From Gnetum montanum (lineage: Eukaryota; Streptophyta; Gnetopsida; Gnetales; Gnetaceae): a stretch of 64,000 nucleotides of DNA. Below are positions 46,301 to 58,507 of the stretch, piece by piece. Where the stretch lies: contig MNCI01001846.1 in the NCBI GenBank assembly GCA_015680685.1, positions 292,902-356,901 on the forward strand, in the 5' to 3' direction. The notes under the pieces were generated by a model. That model was not told the DNA's origin, did not search any database, and saw nothing but the letters and a program-made list of their open reading frames with translations. Position 1 is the first letter of the stretch. Every line of letters begins with the position of its first letter. The translations under genes and the position numbers were made by a program.

Positions 46301-49300
46301 TGTTGTTTGTTTCATGTAGTAGAAAAGATATCATCGCTACTCTAGAATTTGAACTTGGACTGTGGAATTTGTCTTTCTGTTTTTTCAACCAAAAAAGAAA
46401 AAAAAAAAGCAACAGCTTTTTTAATCTCTTAGAAGCCTGATGTCTCAAATATCTCCAAGTAAAATGCTAGTGGTTTCAGATGTTTATTACGATAGGTTTC
46501 AATGTTTTATTTGGAAACAAATCCATGGAGATTCTCCTTCTGCAGTAACAATATTTTCAGTAACTTAGAAACAAGATATTTTGCAATATTCTGCTAGGAA
46601 ACATAAATAAAATTTATTGCATTAAACTTTGACATTTTGGCCTTTATTGGTTGCTTTACCAATAGTAATATACCTAACAACCTGGCAAACGCTCTGTTGG
46701 GAAATAATTGTTAGTTGTTCTTCTTGAAGCACACTTGGTGATGTGTTTGTAGTAGGCAATCATTATATATAGAGGTAGCTTTGGTTTCATGTGCATTTTA
46801 TATGTAGTTTGGTTGCATGTTTTATTGAATATTTTCATTAAATAAATTTTAGTTATAGATTCATTTTTCAGGTTATTCATATCAATGGCTCAACTTGAAG
46901 AATGATAAGAGAGAATCATGGGGCAAAGTTGGAGTCTTCCTTGTAGCTGTTAATTCATTTTTCAAGAATGATATGTTACCTATTAATGAACGCTCTATTG
47001 TAATAGACAGTTTGAAATAGGTTCAACACTACTGGCTTAGACATGTTCAGATGAGCTTGATTTGAATATTTGTACATTTTATTATTAAACCCACAAAAGT
47101 GTTTTACTTTTATTAATTGTGACGGAATTCCAAAGCTCCAAATTTTTGGAGTTTAGAATACTTTTTCATGTAGTAGTAGTTACCATATTAGAGAAGTTGA
47201 AATGGCAGTTTTGAAGAACTTTATCACCTTTCCGATTCTTCTATCATCCAGATGTTTCAGCAAGGTCAGTTCTAACCAACACATTCATAATCAATTGTGA
47301 GGTTGTATTACAGCCTTCTTGTGGAAACAATCTTTGTCAGCCTCAGATGTCATCCAACTATTATAACTAAAAGAGTTTTACTAAATGAACTCTATGTTCT
47401 TCATCATTGAAACTGTGATGATGTAGTGGGACTGGATGGATATTAACTGCTAAACTGCAAGCCTTCAGAAATTCCTCATATATTTCTCATTGTTTTATGT
47501 GAAGTCAGATTTGACTGCAACTCACGATGTACCTTTTCAATCCTGTTAAAATTATTTCATTGTTTATTAAATATATGTTTGTTTACGATGGCACCATCTG
47601 CTTGCTAGCCATTGCATTACTTTTCTATATTTAGCACATATTGTTTATCTGATTTTATTTGTATTACTGTCTATTTCCAGACATAGATGGATCCAATTAC
47701 CTATTCAGTAATTGCAATGGTCAACTTGCATTAAACAGAGTGGCTTCAACACCTGACAAGATAATAGCAGGTAAGGATTGTTTAGTTTTATAAAAATTCT
47801 TTCTGTAAATTTAAGGACCAACCAAAGCCTTGCATGCCTTAAAACTCACAGACATCAAAATGTGCAGTATGTTTTGCATAATAGTGTTGGGGTCTGAATG
47901 CCAAGATACTTGGGCTGATGGGACTGCAATTATAGTTTCAGTTGTGAATGATTAACTTGATTTTTTTATGTATGGATTTTCAGTAAATTATATGCATGTA
48001 TATTTCATTTTAATCATGAATATTAAGACAACAGGTTGGTTTGGTTATGTATGTAGTTTATGGGTCATGTCCAGGTTAATTTTCTTGCAGGAGTGGCATT
48101 TATGGGTGAAAACATTCTAGTGAACTTATTGCCGCATGAATCACTTAACTTATTGTCATCTTTGTTGCCTTTATCCTGTTGAATTGGGAATACTAGACTG
48201 GTGATTTGAAGATATCTTTATGGTTTTATCATTTTTATTGTGCCCCCAGGTGGCATAGGTGGACTTGTACCTTGAACCCAATATTTATAAGAGAGCTGTG
48301 GCTGCAATTCAAGGTACACCTACGTTTTCATTAAATTATCAGTTGAATAAAAAATTAATAAATTACACATTGATCAGAGACCTTGGGCAATGCATTGGAT
48401 TGAAGCTTCTTGGAATGTATGAGGAAACAGAATGAGGAGCATGGATCTCTGATACGTTATGTCACAAAAACGATATAACTGTGTTCACATTTATGTAAAC
48501 ATTATGTTGATGTATCCCATCCAGCAACCTAGGAGAATAGTGAATTTGCATTTTTTACTACTGGGGAGACTATAACATTTCCATCAATCCTATGACAAGG
48601 TTAAGTGTGAAGACATATCAACAGTGGTCAGGTCAACATATAGATGCATAAATAAGCCACCAAGTATGGCTGTACTATTAGAATTGAAATCATTTGTACA
48701 TCATCTATTTATATAAATTTACCATAATATAGAGCTTGCAATACATTATATGTCATGGTCTGTTTAATCCAACTTAACATACTCAACAGTCTGTGAATAT
48801 TCAATCTTGATGGGCATTAATTTCCTTTTAAGAGCATGAGATCTAGAAATTATCTACGTGTTTCTAGAATTGATGCAGTATTAAGGGTTCTTTTGCTCTT
48901 TTACTCTGCAATGATTGTTTTATGTAATGTAGAAATGTACCTTTTAATAATCTTTCTCAACTTCTGGAACCATTTTGTTAAATGAATGATATTATTTTTA
49001 CAAACAATTCTAAAAGTAATTTTATGCATACCAACTTGACCTTATTGTTATCTGCTGCAGTCTGAATTCCTGTATAGTGTTTTAACTATCTATGTCCTAG
49101 CATGGAAATAATTAATTTATTTTTCTAACATGTATTTTTTAAACCTCATGAATTTTACATGCTTGCTTCACAGATGTTAAACATTATCTTGATCTACATG
49201 ATTCTGAATTTTTATCTGAGCTATCAAGTTGTAGTTCTAACGAAGGACTCGGGTTAAAACAAGTTCGACCGTTAAAAGATCCTGTTGTGTGTCACTTATG

Positions 49301-52300
49301 GAGAGACTTCTTACTGTTTTTTCCTTGTAATTTTATATTGCTTCTTCATGGAGGATTGTATGGATGTAATTAATATGTTCATGTTACAAGATCAATTGAT
49401 GCGTATACCTCTATGCATTCTGCAATAAATAATTCCTTATTTAGTACAATTTGCTTCTTGAAAACATATTAGCCATTGACATGCATAATAGACAAGCCTT
49501 AAACACACAGTTAATTTTAAAGTAACTATTTTTATATTTTATGTTAAATTGTCATTTATATTAGTATAGAATCTAAATATTTTATCATCATCATCCTAGC
49601 CTTATCTCAAATACATAGGATTGGTTATATGAATTCTTTTCCGGCATTCACTTCTATTAAGAGCGAGATAAATAGTAAATCTGATGTCTTTCTTTAAATT
49701 TACAAACTATGTATGTTTATGTCTACCTCTTTATTATTTATCCTTGACTTTAATAAAGTGACTTCTTCTAACAGGGTGCTTTTTTTTTTTACTAAACTAT
49801 CTAAGGCAACTTTCTTTAATCTTCCTATCTATTAGTGCTATTCCCAAACTTCTCCTAATAAAATAGTTGTTGAATAGATTTGTCTCAGTCACATTCAACA
49901 TCTACTTCAATCATTTACATTTACATTTCTGCCACATGTATGCATTGAACCTGCTACTTCTTGATATGTCAACATTTAGTACCATGAAGGATCGTAGATT
50001 TGATTGCAATTTTTTAGGGATGAAACTATGAAAGAAAAATGACAATCCTTAAAGTAGAATCATACATGGGATTTAGTGCCTTTGTCTAAAGGGAGAAAAC
50101 ATATAAAGCATAATTGTCAGTAAAAAGGTTTGCATAGAAACCTGGTATTGATTTTAGAGATTTTTTTTTCACCAGTTGCTAAACATTCTTGAATTATAAT
50201 TGCTTTATCATTGGTTGCTTATTTGGACTTGGAATTGAAAGGGATAGAAAGAGCAAGTTGTGAGGGTTAAGTCCAGAAGAATACATTTCCAATATGTTTT
50301 CTGGTATGTTTGATTCAAATGTGATTAGTTCTCCTCGTGCCTCTGATTTTCAAGTTAAGCAAAAATAATTTTTTCAAAACTTTAGTAGAAAGAGCACAGA
50401 TGGAAACTATACCGTATAACTCTACAATTGGTTCAATGATATGTGTTACAGTTTGCACCAGGCCTGTCCAGCTCATGTTGCTGGTTTTGTAAGCTATTTT
50501 GTGTAATGTTAACTTTATGTTGTAAAGGGGACTTAGAAGGTTCCATATAAATCTGAAAAAGTAATTTTAGGGAGTTTATAGAGGGATGTAGAAACTGTTG
50601 TGAGGGCTATAATGAAAGATTGGCTATATGTGTTTTGTAAGCTTGTTGGGGCTTACATGCTTCTTGTACTTAGGGATTGATTTGCCCTAATTTGTTTTAA
50701 TACAATAGCTGTGCACTTTTGCTACAAGAGTTCTTTTTTGCCATTCGTTTTTAATACATAGCAATATTTTATGATAAAGATACTAAGACCTATCCTATTC
50801 ATCATCATCATCCTAGCCTTGTCACAACAAAATGGGGTTGGCTACAAGAGTTCTTTTTTGCCATTCGCCTCTATGAAGAGCTAGATCTTTGTTTATTTGA
50901 ATGACATTTGGGGAATGTCCTAAAAGGATCAAAAGGATCATCAACTGGAGCCACATTGCTCATGCCGCTAAGCAGGATCCTCGAAGGGTTAGTAGATGAA
51001 CGAAAGTCTAACCTCTTCGAGTGGCTGTGCTTAAGTTCGAACCCAAGTCTTTGACTTGAGAAACAAAAATGACAATCCTTAATGTCTTAGCATTTGCAAA
51101 ATCTTAAAAGAATCTCATCCATGAGATTTGGCAGTATTTTACATTTGACTGCCAACCTGATGCTAACCCTCCTCCTTTTGTATCTGGGTTTGGGATCAGC
51201 ATTGGTGGAGTTCAAGACCTATCTCATTGTCTGCCAATTTTTTATTAATATATTCTCTTTTTACTTGTTCAAAAGGAAAAAAAAAAAAAACAAAAAACAA
51301 AAGGTTCATTTTAAAAAATATTTCAAGGCTGAGCTAGATGCCACATGAGTTTGATTCAAGAGGCTAGAATGGCTTTCTCTATTTTTTTTTCTGCTGACAT
51401 TGAGATGCTTCTAGTTCATATTATAATGCAGATTTGTTCTACAAGCTGAGTCTTTACCAAACCTCTGCTTACTGAGCCCATGTTTGAATATAGCTTTGTT
51501 AAAGTACCCTATTGGACTTCACTATCAAGTCTGAGAGAAGTTTTTCTTCCCCTTAAATTTAATGAAGAAATGCATTTTTTATTTCTGGTTTGGTAAATCA
51601 TGCAAATAAGTCTCTTTTAAATGGTTTGTAATATTTGGGAATGTCAATTTTCAACATTATTTGATACAAGATTAAGTGATTAATACATGTATTTTTTTTC
51701 AGGTTCTCTTTCTACAGATACGAATGGGAGATACATTTTTGTTGATGATACTCTACATCACTGCATTATTGTAGCTGATGCAAATGGGATGGTACTTGAC
51801 TGTGTGAGTAACTACATGTTTGCTAATTGATATACACATCACAATATGAGGAACTACCTGATTTTAACATTTAGCTTCGTTTATCCGACTTGTGTAATGT
51901 AGCTTCTGCCTCTGCAACCGTAGCATCACTATAGTTATTTTTCTTTAATGTTGCTGGTGAACAGTAATGTGCTACTTTCTTTAAATATTTTCTGTTCATT
52001 ACTTCCATCCACATGACATGCTTATTCAAATCCTTATTTCAAGTGACACAAATTTATCATGTAGTAGACTGTTGATCATGATCATTCGTTCATATCTGAA
52101 ATCCCAATTAGTTTCTGGTTTTACTCAAAATTTTTATTGTTAACTTGTTTGGAAAAATCTAGCTTTTAAAGTCTACACTAGATTCCTATTGGTAAGACAC
52201 TGCCCCAATCAAGAGATGGATATAATATCCTCCTTCAGGACTGTGAAATGACGCCAATGAAATTGCCTTCATTGATGTCATAGTTACTAGAAACGGTACA

Positions 52301-53053
52301 GCAAAAAATTGTGTTTTCAATTTACCACTTCAGGTTTCACAAGATTGAAATAATGAAATGCAGTGGCAGGTTCATGTTTCTGGTAACTCTGATTGATGCA
52401 CAAATACTACATTTGAAAATAGATTGATAGCGGCTAGAAATTAAGAGTAACTTTGAGCCATGATGAGTAGCATACTATGTCAACCTTCAAATTCTTGGAC
52501 CTATATAGTGGCAAGGTTACAAAGAAAGAAACCTGCCAATCTTTGAGAAACTTTAAAACTCTAGCTTATAATCCTTTTCTATTCTTCCAGGAAATAACAG
52601 ACTCATTAAAATTATAATTTCATGACTGTGATAATGTTTCAAACATTTAAACACTATTGTTATAAGCAAAATGCATTTGGACTTCTTCTTTATAATATTC
52701 ATCAAATGCCAACAGACCATGCTTATGGTAGTTTGCAAATATTTACTATAAGAGTGTAATTTTATCTTTAAAATAATTTTACAGGTAACTGCTATGCAAG
52801 CTTAGATACATTGCTTGAAATCAATTTTATATTCCTTGAAGCTTAGATAGGTAAACTCTTTTTTTTTTTGTTGGAGACTTGTTTATGGTTTTGTCTTTTA
52901 GGACATAGTTCTTGATTAATTGCATCATTTTTTCTCTAGATTGGCTCTTCTCCAGGCTTCAAGGATGGACCCTTTCACAATGCCATGTTATGTTGCCATG
53001 CTTTGTGCATCTTCAATAATGATGAAAATTGTTTGTATTTTGCAGATTATGAG
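43305..53053 (+). CDS. NHL-repeat protein gene, exons 1-8 (3' end not found)
   Basis: Exons were read by splice sites and phase: 43305-43413, 44981-45089, 45467-45555, 46872 to at least 46942, 47681-47770, 49174-49326, 51703-51803, 52940-53053. Exon 1 starts MALIFANAILKWSRVLTTHR, followed by an Arg/Ser-rich stretch, like a mitochondrial or plastid presequence. Exon 2 gives IPFQSLAYPHALRLLLQHPV and exon 3 WLTMLGQSNEDHCHPDFLTY. Exons 7-8 hold NHL beta-propeller sequence (TDTNGRYIFVDDTLHHCIIV, IGSSPGFKDGPFHNAM, NCLYFADYE). Joins 1-2, 2-3, 3-4, 5-6, 6-7 and 7-8 are in phase; the exon 4-5 join is unresolved. It resembles plant organellar NHL-domain proteins. Remaining propeller exons were not seen before 57119, so it is partial or continues across much larger introns. 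Confidence 0.72.
44536..44703 (-). mobile_element. tRNA-derived SINE with 14-bp target duplication, in NHL intron 1
   Basis: A perfect duplication AGGCTGTCATCCTA flanks it (44522-44535 and 44704-44717). On the minus strand the 168-bp element starts with tRNA-like sequence: GAGTGATGGTAAGGTACTC fits an A box and CCTAGGTTCAAGC a B box. It ends GATGATCCTTT. A related copy lies at 50922-51064. Confidence 0.85.
45712..45850 (+). mobile_element. tRNA-related SINE candidate, in NHL intron 3
   Basis: GGTGACTTTTCAGTTAAGGA (A-box-like) is followed by AACCCCAAGTCACAGGCTCAATCCC, which contains the B-box-like word GGCTCAATCCC. Spacing fits a tRNA head. No target duplication was identified, so the extent is a guess. 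Confidence 0.4.
49584..49685 (-). mobile_element. RTE-type LINE 3'-end fragment (copy 1)
   Basis: Plus-strand ATCATCATCATCCTAGCCTT then ATAGGATTGGTTATATGAATT is the reverse complement of an RTE LINE 3' end with its (ATG)n tail. It is aligned with the copies at 50800 and 55271. Only about 100 bp is present, as in strongly 5'-truncated insertions. Confidence 0.65.
50800..50900 (-). mobile_element. RTE-type LINE 3'-end fragment (copy 2)
   Basis: CATCATCATCATCCTAGCCTT, GGGGTTGGCTACAAGAGTTC and CCATTCGCCTCTATGAAGAG match the other two copies. It lies inside the 1-kb segment flanked by an 18-bp direct repeat (50035 and 51065). Confidence 0.7.
50922..51064 (-). mobile_element. second copy of the 44536-type SINE, head degraded or truncated
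   Basis: The minus strand reads AAGACTTGGGTTCGAACTTA (anticodon arm and intact B box). GCACAGCCACTCGAAGAGGT, TTAGACTTTCGTTCATCTAC and the end GATGATCCTTTTGATCCTTT follow, colinear with 44703-44536. The A box is missing: the element starts directly after the direct repeat at 51065-51082. Confidence 0.75.
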
Positions 53054-55270
53054 GTGCGCATGTAATTAAAACATTTTCATCTATTTTTATATAAGTCTTC
53101 TACTTCACTATCAAAATTTTATTCGGTTTATTTTTTCATGGAAATTCTGAAGGTATCTATTAACCTCAAAAAGTGCAAAATGTTACATGAGAATTATCTC
53201 CATGAGGGAAAAACCCTTAAAGGGATAGCCCAAGATAAATAAAACAGCCATTCGTACGAACAAACAAAACAAAACCAGGATACAGTGACAGGGCTGGCCA
53301 ATAAACACACACAATCTTTTATGTATGTGACATCTCTTTCTTAATTGCATATCATAGTTGACAAAAAGTTTTTCTCTTTTGTGAAATTCTTCAAAAATAT
53401 ATATTTTTCAATTGATTTTGTTGTTATCATTGTCTTTGCCTTAATTCCATCAATATAGGTTAGCCTGTTACACCGGCAGATGATTTAACAAATGTTTTTA
53501 TAACTGTCTACCTCATACCAACACAGAGATATGTTTTTACCATCCCCCAAGGAGCATGTGTAACTTAGACCTAATAAATTATAAACAAAATGCTTTAATG
53601 AGATTTTTCAAATTTGATTTAGATTCTCTAGATTTTCAAAGTTCATACAACTATTAAAGCAATGGATTTTCATACATGGATCTACTGGCCTTTGGTATGC
53701 TACAGACTACTCTGACTACTCTGTATTGGCAACTGTACAGTTTTGGTAAGAGGTCACTTAGTTTGCTTGGCTGTCTACTATAAAATGAGAATGCACATAA
53801 CTGGGTCATATCACCTACACAGATAACTTTTGTTGCTATTTTCATTTGCATGAATATAATTTACACTAATGTCAAAGTAGTAAATTAACTAATTGGCACA
53901 CACAATTAACACACTAGTATATATTACATATAGTTCAAATGCTGCTTTGGGACTCATGTTGCCAAGGCCAAACCATGTGCACAAAGGAATCATGGTTCCT
54001 TGGTGAGGACACTACCTCGATCAGCCTCAAACACAAATCTAAATAAAACCATGTCGTCTAGCATGGCCAGACGTTAGAAGAATCTAATCCCTATCAAAGG
54101 TGCTGAAGTCAAGTTTCAAATGTGGTCCAAACAGGGCTAGAAGACAAACTTTCCTAGGAGGATGAATTCCAAAATCTCAGTAGTCACATTGCAATATGCA
54201 TGTTTGGCACTTGGAACACTGGTTGGTATAACAGAGCAGCCTGAGGAGCAGGGGCCATTGCAAATCCTATTTTCCCAAGTGGACAGCTGCCGTTGGCCCA
54301 ATTTGCACTTTTTTGTATGTACAAAGAATATTTTTTGGATACCTATAGAATTTTATACCAAGGACAAGAATTCTAATATCTGTAATAGAAGAAGTTGTGC
54401 CAACCAGGTATGTTGATATTTGAAGATGACCTGTAATGTTGAATAAGTGGTTAAGAGGAAACAAATGTTGGTTAGTGATGGTGAAGAAAATACAGCCAAT
54501 GTTATCATAATTTGGGTAAACATTGCTTTAAATAGTAAGTGGGATAAATAAATACCATGTTAGATTGAAGATGAAATCACATGTGCTGACTTTATACCTA
54601 AGTTTGATGGTTAGGATGGGTGGAAAACCTTTTTTGGTCACCAGGAAAATCCTAACCTTAAAACAACTTATAAAGAGGCTTTCCTTCTCTCCATGTATTG
54701 CTGAGTTAGTTGAATGCTTTTTTGAGTTGATTCTATTGCATTCTACATACACTTCTCTTCATTTTTCTTGTCAACTCTAAGCAATTGCAACTTGAAGGCT
54801 AGCATGGTATTAGAGTCTATCACCTAGAGCTGAAGCTTGGATTGCATGAGGATATACACGTAGATGAAATATCTGAGAAGTACTTGTTCATGTTTCTTCA
54901 ATCATATAGATAAAATGATGACATTGATAATATTTGAAGGAGATTTTTTTGGCTTGAAGTTTTATAGTGACGTGTTGACATTTCGTCAAGCTTTTATATT
55001 CTTGTTTCCCTCTTAGAGCTCTATGAATCGGTTAGAAACCTATTCCTTTTTGCTGTTGGTTTACTTGCATTTGGGGGAAGGGTTTTGATCTTGATCAACT
55101 TTCTTTTCTATTCACTGGCATCATTGAGCAAGGAAATATTGGTCAAGAGAGGATGCAAGAGTTCATAAAGATAAATGAGGAACAATGCTTACTGAAAGCC
55201 GAAAACAACAATGTAGTGAGCATCTACAAAGGAGTCCAAATATTGTTAAACAATTGCTCCTTGGTGGCTA
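53054..55270. other. non-coding DNA after NHL exon 8
   Basis: No further NHL exon is recognisable. A copia-type primer-like word, TGGTATTAGAGTC, lies at 54805-54817. Direct short repeats and poly-T tracts occur. It is probably intron and old repeat sequence. Confidence 0.5.
54805..54817 (+). other. possible copia primer-binding site (tRNA-iMet type)
   Basis: TGGTATTAGAGTC differs by two bases from the usual plant copia primer site TGGTATCAGAGCC. If real, the sequence left of it (ending near 54800) is the end of an old copia LTR. No LTR pair, gag or pol was recognised, so this is tentative. Confidence 0.3.
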
Positions 55271-55545
55271 CATCATCACCATCATCATCATCCTAGCCTT
55301 GTCCCAAAAAAAAAGGGGTTGGTTACATGAGTTTTTTTTTCACCATTCACCTTTTGCTAGATCCTTGTTTATTTGCAATTTTTTCAAATCATCTTTAATT
55401 CATTTTTCCCATGTTTTCTTTGGTCTTACTTTTGGTGGCTTTTCTGGAATAGTGATATAGCAAACTTTTTTTATATACTCATTGTTTGATCTTCTTTGCA
55501 CATGTCCAAACCATCTAAGCGACCATTCTTATAGTTGATCTTAGT
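55271..55545 (-). mobile_element. RTE-type LINE 3' fragment with RT C-terminal coding remnant (copy 3)
   Basis: The minus-strand translation reads LRWFGHVQRRSNNEYIKKVC, then KPPKVRPKKTWEK, DDLKKLQINKDLAKGEW and a CNQPLFFGTRLG end. This is the conserved C-terminus of plant RTE-clade LINE reverse transcriptase proteins (RWFGHVQRR and RPKKTW motifs). The (ATG)n tail follows at 55271-55292. It is 5'-truncated, with two stops. Confidence 0.85.
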
Positions 55546-57118
55546 GGCTACATACGTTTTGAAAACTCAAAAGAAAGGAATTGTAGTGGTTTAGATTTTA
55601 CGTTTCTTTTCCTACCCTAAAAGGAAGGCTTTTACCCTAAAAGGAAGGCTTTTAGTAGTGCTCACAAATTCTAGAAACCCAAAGGGGCAGACCTCAATGG
55701 ATTTGAGGTGTCTAAGGCAATGAAAGAGCTACAAGTTGAAGTCTAAGTGGTCTTTTCTTGTTGCCTTTGACATAGAAGTATATGAGAGTATATTGCCCTT
55801 CCACGTTCGATTTTAAATAAGGGTCATAAAATCAAATACTGTGTTAGTCAATTTCAAGAACAACATGGGAATAGGCTTGGAAGAAGAGTTGCATTAAGAA
55901 AAATTTGCATAGTCTGCTTATCTTGGTAGCCAAAGTAGACTAGATGTTCAGAGGATATCTTTAAGAAACTAACTATGAAACAGCCATAGTAGCCATGGAT
56001 GGATCCCACAAAAAAGGAGGTATAAGAGTGGGGAGCTATAGATGAAGTTTCTTTTTTTCTTCAATTCTTCTAATAATAGATGAACATCATCACAAAATGG
56101 TGGAGAATTGATACATTGCATGAGACATTGGATATGTTTGAGAGGGCTTTAATCAAAAATTCTGATATGAAGATTATTTATCTTTTAAATATGATGATAA
56201 AATGTTTTATGGAAATGGAAGTCTTTGGAAGTCAATGAGCTTTGAGGAATCAAAAAGATTCTTGACAAAGGTTACAAGCTGCAGTGCATTGCTTGGGCTT
56301 TTCTTATTAGAATTTCTCCAATAGTTGCTACTTATGGTTAGATCATCACCACATTGTTAAAAAGTATGAATTTTAAAACTCTCATAGGTATTTTAATGGA
56401 TTTCAACTAGTATAATATCTACATTTAGGTAAGCACAAAAATAGCTCTTTTATATGACGAGGCAAACATTAGTAGGGTATTGAGTTTCAAAGGGCAAGGA
56501 TAAGTAAAATAAAAGCTAGATTAGCTAGAAAAACGAGAGTCAATAAGAAATGTGGAGCTTTATAGGAAGAAGAAAAACAATATAAATTACCTAGGATGTA
56601 GCAAAAGGGGTACTATGTAGTAGCGCGCAGAACTCCATATGATCAGATTTAGAAGAAAGATTAAGCATATTAGGTGGAGCAAGCTAGGTGGAAATCAAAC
56701 TCTAGTAATAATAATGATAACTTTGTAGCACTTGTGCAAGTTGTTTTGGCCAAGAGCCCAACTACCAATCATAAATTGATAATGCTAAATAGTATTCTGT
56801 CTATAATGCTTCATGAAGAGCCTATAAGTAAGGCTAAATAATATTGCATCCATAATGCTAACATATTTGTAATCACACAGAACAAAATTTGGAAGGGCAA
56901 GGGAAGCATGCATGGAAAGCAACAATCCATGAGAATTTAGAAATATTTTACACCACAAGACTTATTACCAAACTTGGAATTAGTTATCCTACTATCATGC
57001 AATCACAATGATCTAACCAAGATTGTTATAAAATACATTGAATATGGTAAAATGGTGACTTAGATAATTCTCATATAGTAGATGAATTAAAATTCAACTC
57101 AGTTTTGATCATACAGAT
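55546..57118. other. non-coding DNA, no gene recognised
   Basis: It contains a small perfect tandem repeat at 55612-55655 (TACCCTAAAAGGAAGGCTTT twice) and AT-rich sequence of retrotransposon-like composition without identifiable motifs. Confidence 0.5.
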
Positions 57119-57357
57119 GGATTTTGAAATGAGCGGGGGGAGTAGGAATGGAGGCTATTGGGTAGGCGCGAGCTGGAGATGGAGGGTGTAGTGAGTAGGC
57201 AGCCAAAGAGACGGTAGTGGGCAGTGGATCGATAGGATTAGTAGCGGGCATGCTGGCCATGGGAGGGTAGTAGGTGAAGGGGAGCGGGATGGAGGCGCGG
57301 AATGTCGACCCTATGAGTTTGAGGATTAAGGTCGTTTTTGGGGCAGGGCTCTAGACA

Positions 57358-58250
57358 TTGGAACATAGCTTGATTGGGTGTTTCATGTCCACAGGTGCAC
57401 TGCCAAAATTGGAGGCAGTGAGGAGGTGGGCAGTAGCCCAGTGGAACTTTTGTTTGGCAGGCATGAGGAGCCTACAAGGGGAACTATTGCTGTTCATTTT
57501 CCCCTTGGTTAGGGATAGGGATCATGTGCTAGTCAGCGGGCCTTGGTTTTTCGGAGCCAAGGGTTTGGCGTTAACAAAATGGAGGCTAGGGATGCATTGG
57601 GACTCGACGTTGTTCCCATGCGCTGGTTGGGTCCGAGTTTCTGGGATTCTGTGGGAACTGTGGACCCTTGATTTCCTTTGGATGTTGGTGGAGAGTTTTG
57701 GGGAGTTTATCTCCTTTGATAGGGCCATAGTGTTGATGGACCGTATAGGCTATGCATGGTTCTATGTGTGGCGGTCTCTGGCTCACAAAGATTTGGTGTA
57801 GGAGGTAGTCCTTGAAATGCTGTTGGGGGAAGAGAAGGTTCACGTGGAATATGAAAATGTTGTGGTTGGGGAACCCTGGCGACAATAGGCACAGCTTGCT
57901 TGTCACATTTGTGGTAAAGAGGGACATGTGGCTATGGCCTATCGGGTGGGCCGACAGGCGGCGGGCCAAAGGCAGACTGATGGGGGTTGGACAATGGTCT
58001 CCAAGAGGGGAGAAAAGACACAAACAAAGGTGTTGTCTCGATTGATGGTTGTTGGGAGCCAGAAGTTGTTAGTCACGCCCGTGCCTAAGGAGGGAAAGGG
58101 CTTGGTAGCAAGTCCAGATGTGGTGGGAGGGAATAAGGTGGCTCAAGCCGGAGACGTGAGTGTGTTGCAAGAGACTGCTGGCGTGGGGGGTGAGCTGGTC
58201 GCTGTTGAGGGGCTGGTTTCACCTAGTCAAGAGGTGCCATGCGTGGGCTA
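57358..58250 (+). pseudogene. L1 LINE ORF1 (DUF4283-like domain and degenerate CCHC knuckle)
   Basis: RRWAVAQWNF, VLVSGPWFFGAKGLALTKW and CAGWVRVSGILWELWTLDFL match the DUF4283-type RNA-binding domain of plant L1 ORF1 proteins, where the family shows W-V-R-L-x-G-L-P. After a stop and frame change, CHICGKEGHVAMAYRVGR (near 57908) is the gag-like knuckle with its last Cys lost. It would bind the LINE RNA. Confidence 0.78.
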
Positions 58251-58507
58251 GGGTGATGTTGGGGGGCTCACCTTGGAGCCTGGGGGGGGGGGGGGGGTTT
58301 TGGGGNTTATGGAGGAGATATTGGGTGCAGGATTCTCTAGGTGGGAGGAGGGTTTCCTGATATCTCTGGAATCTAAGAAAGTGGGTTGGCCTTTTGGGAG
58401 GTGGGGGCATTGTGGGAGACTTGCGCTAAATTGACATAACGTGATATTGACTTGGGGGCCCAAAGGACCATCTAGGATGTCTACAAACGTAGATAGTTGA
58501 GTAAGCC

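Noticed and set aside
48240-48330. Possible additional NHL exon after TTGTGCCCCCAG
   Set aside because: It has plausible splice sites, but an in-frame stop and the exon 5-6 phase already join without it.
51094-51348. Leu-rich open frame resembling a membrane protein
   Set aside because: It overlaps repeat-like sequence and a poly-A tract; there is no homology I recognise.
58276-58310. Poly-G run with an N as a structural element
   Set aside because: It sits in a decayed LINE and next to an ambiguous base, so sequencing slippage is the likelier cause.
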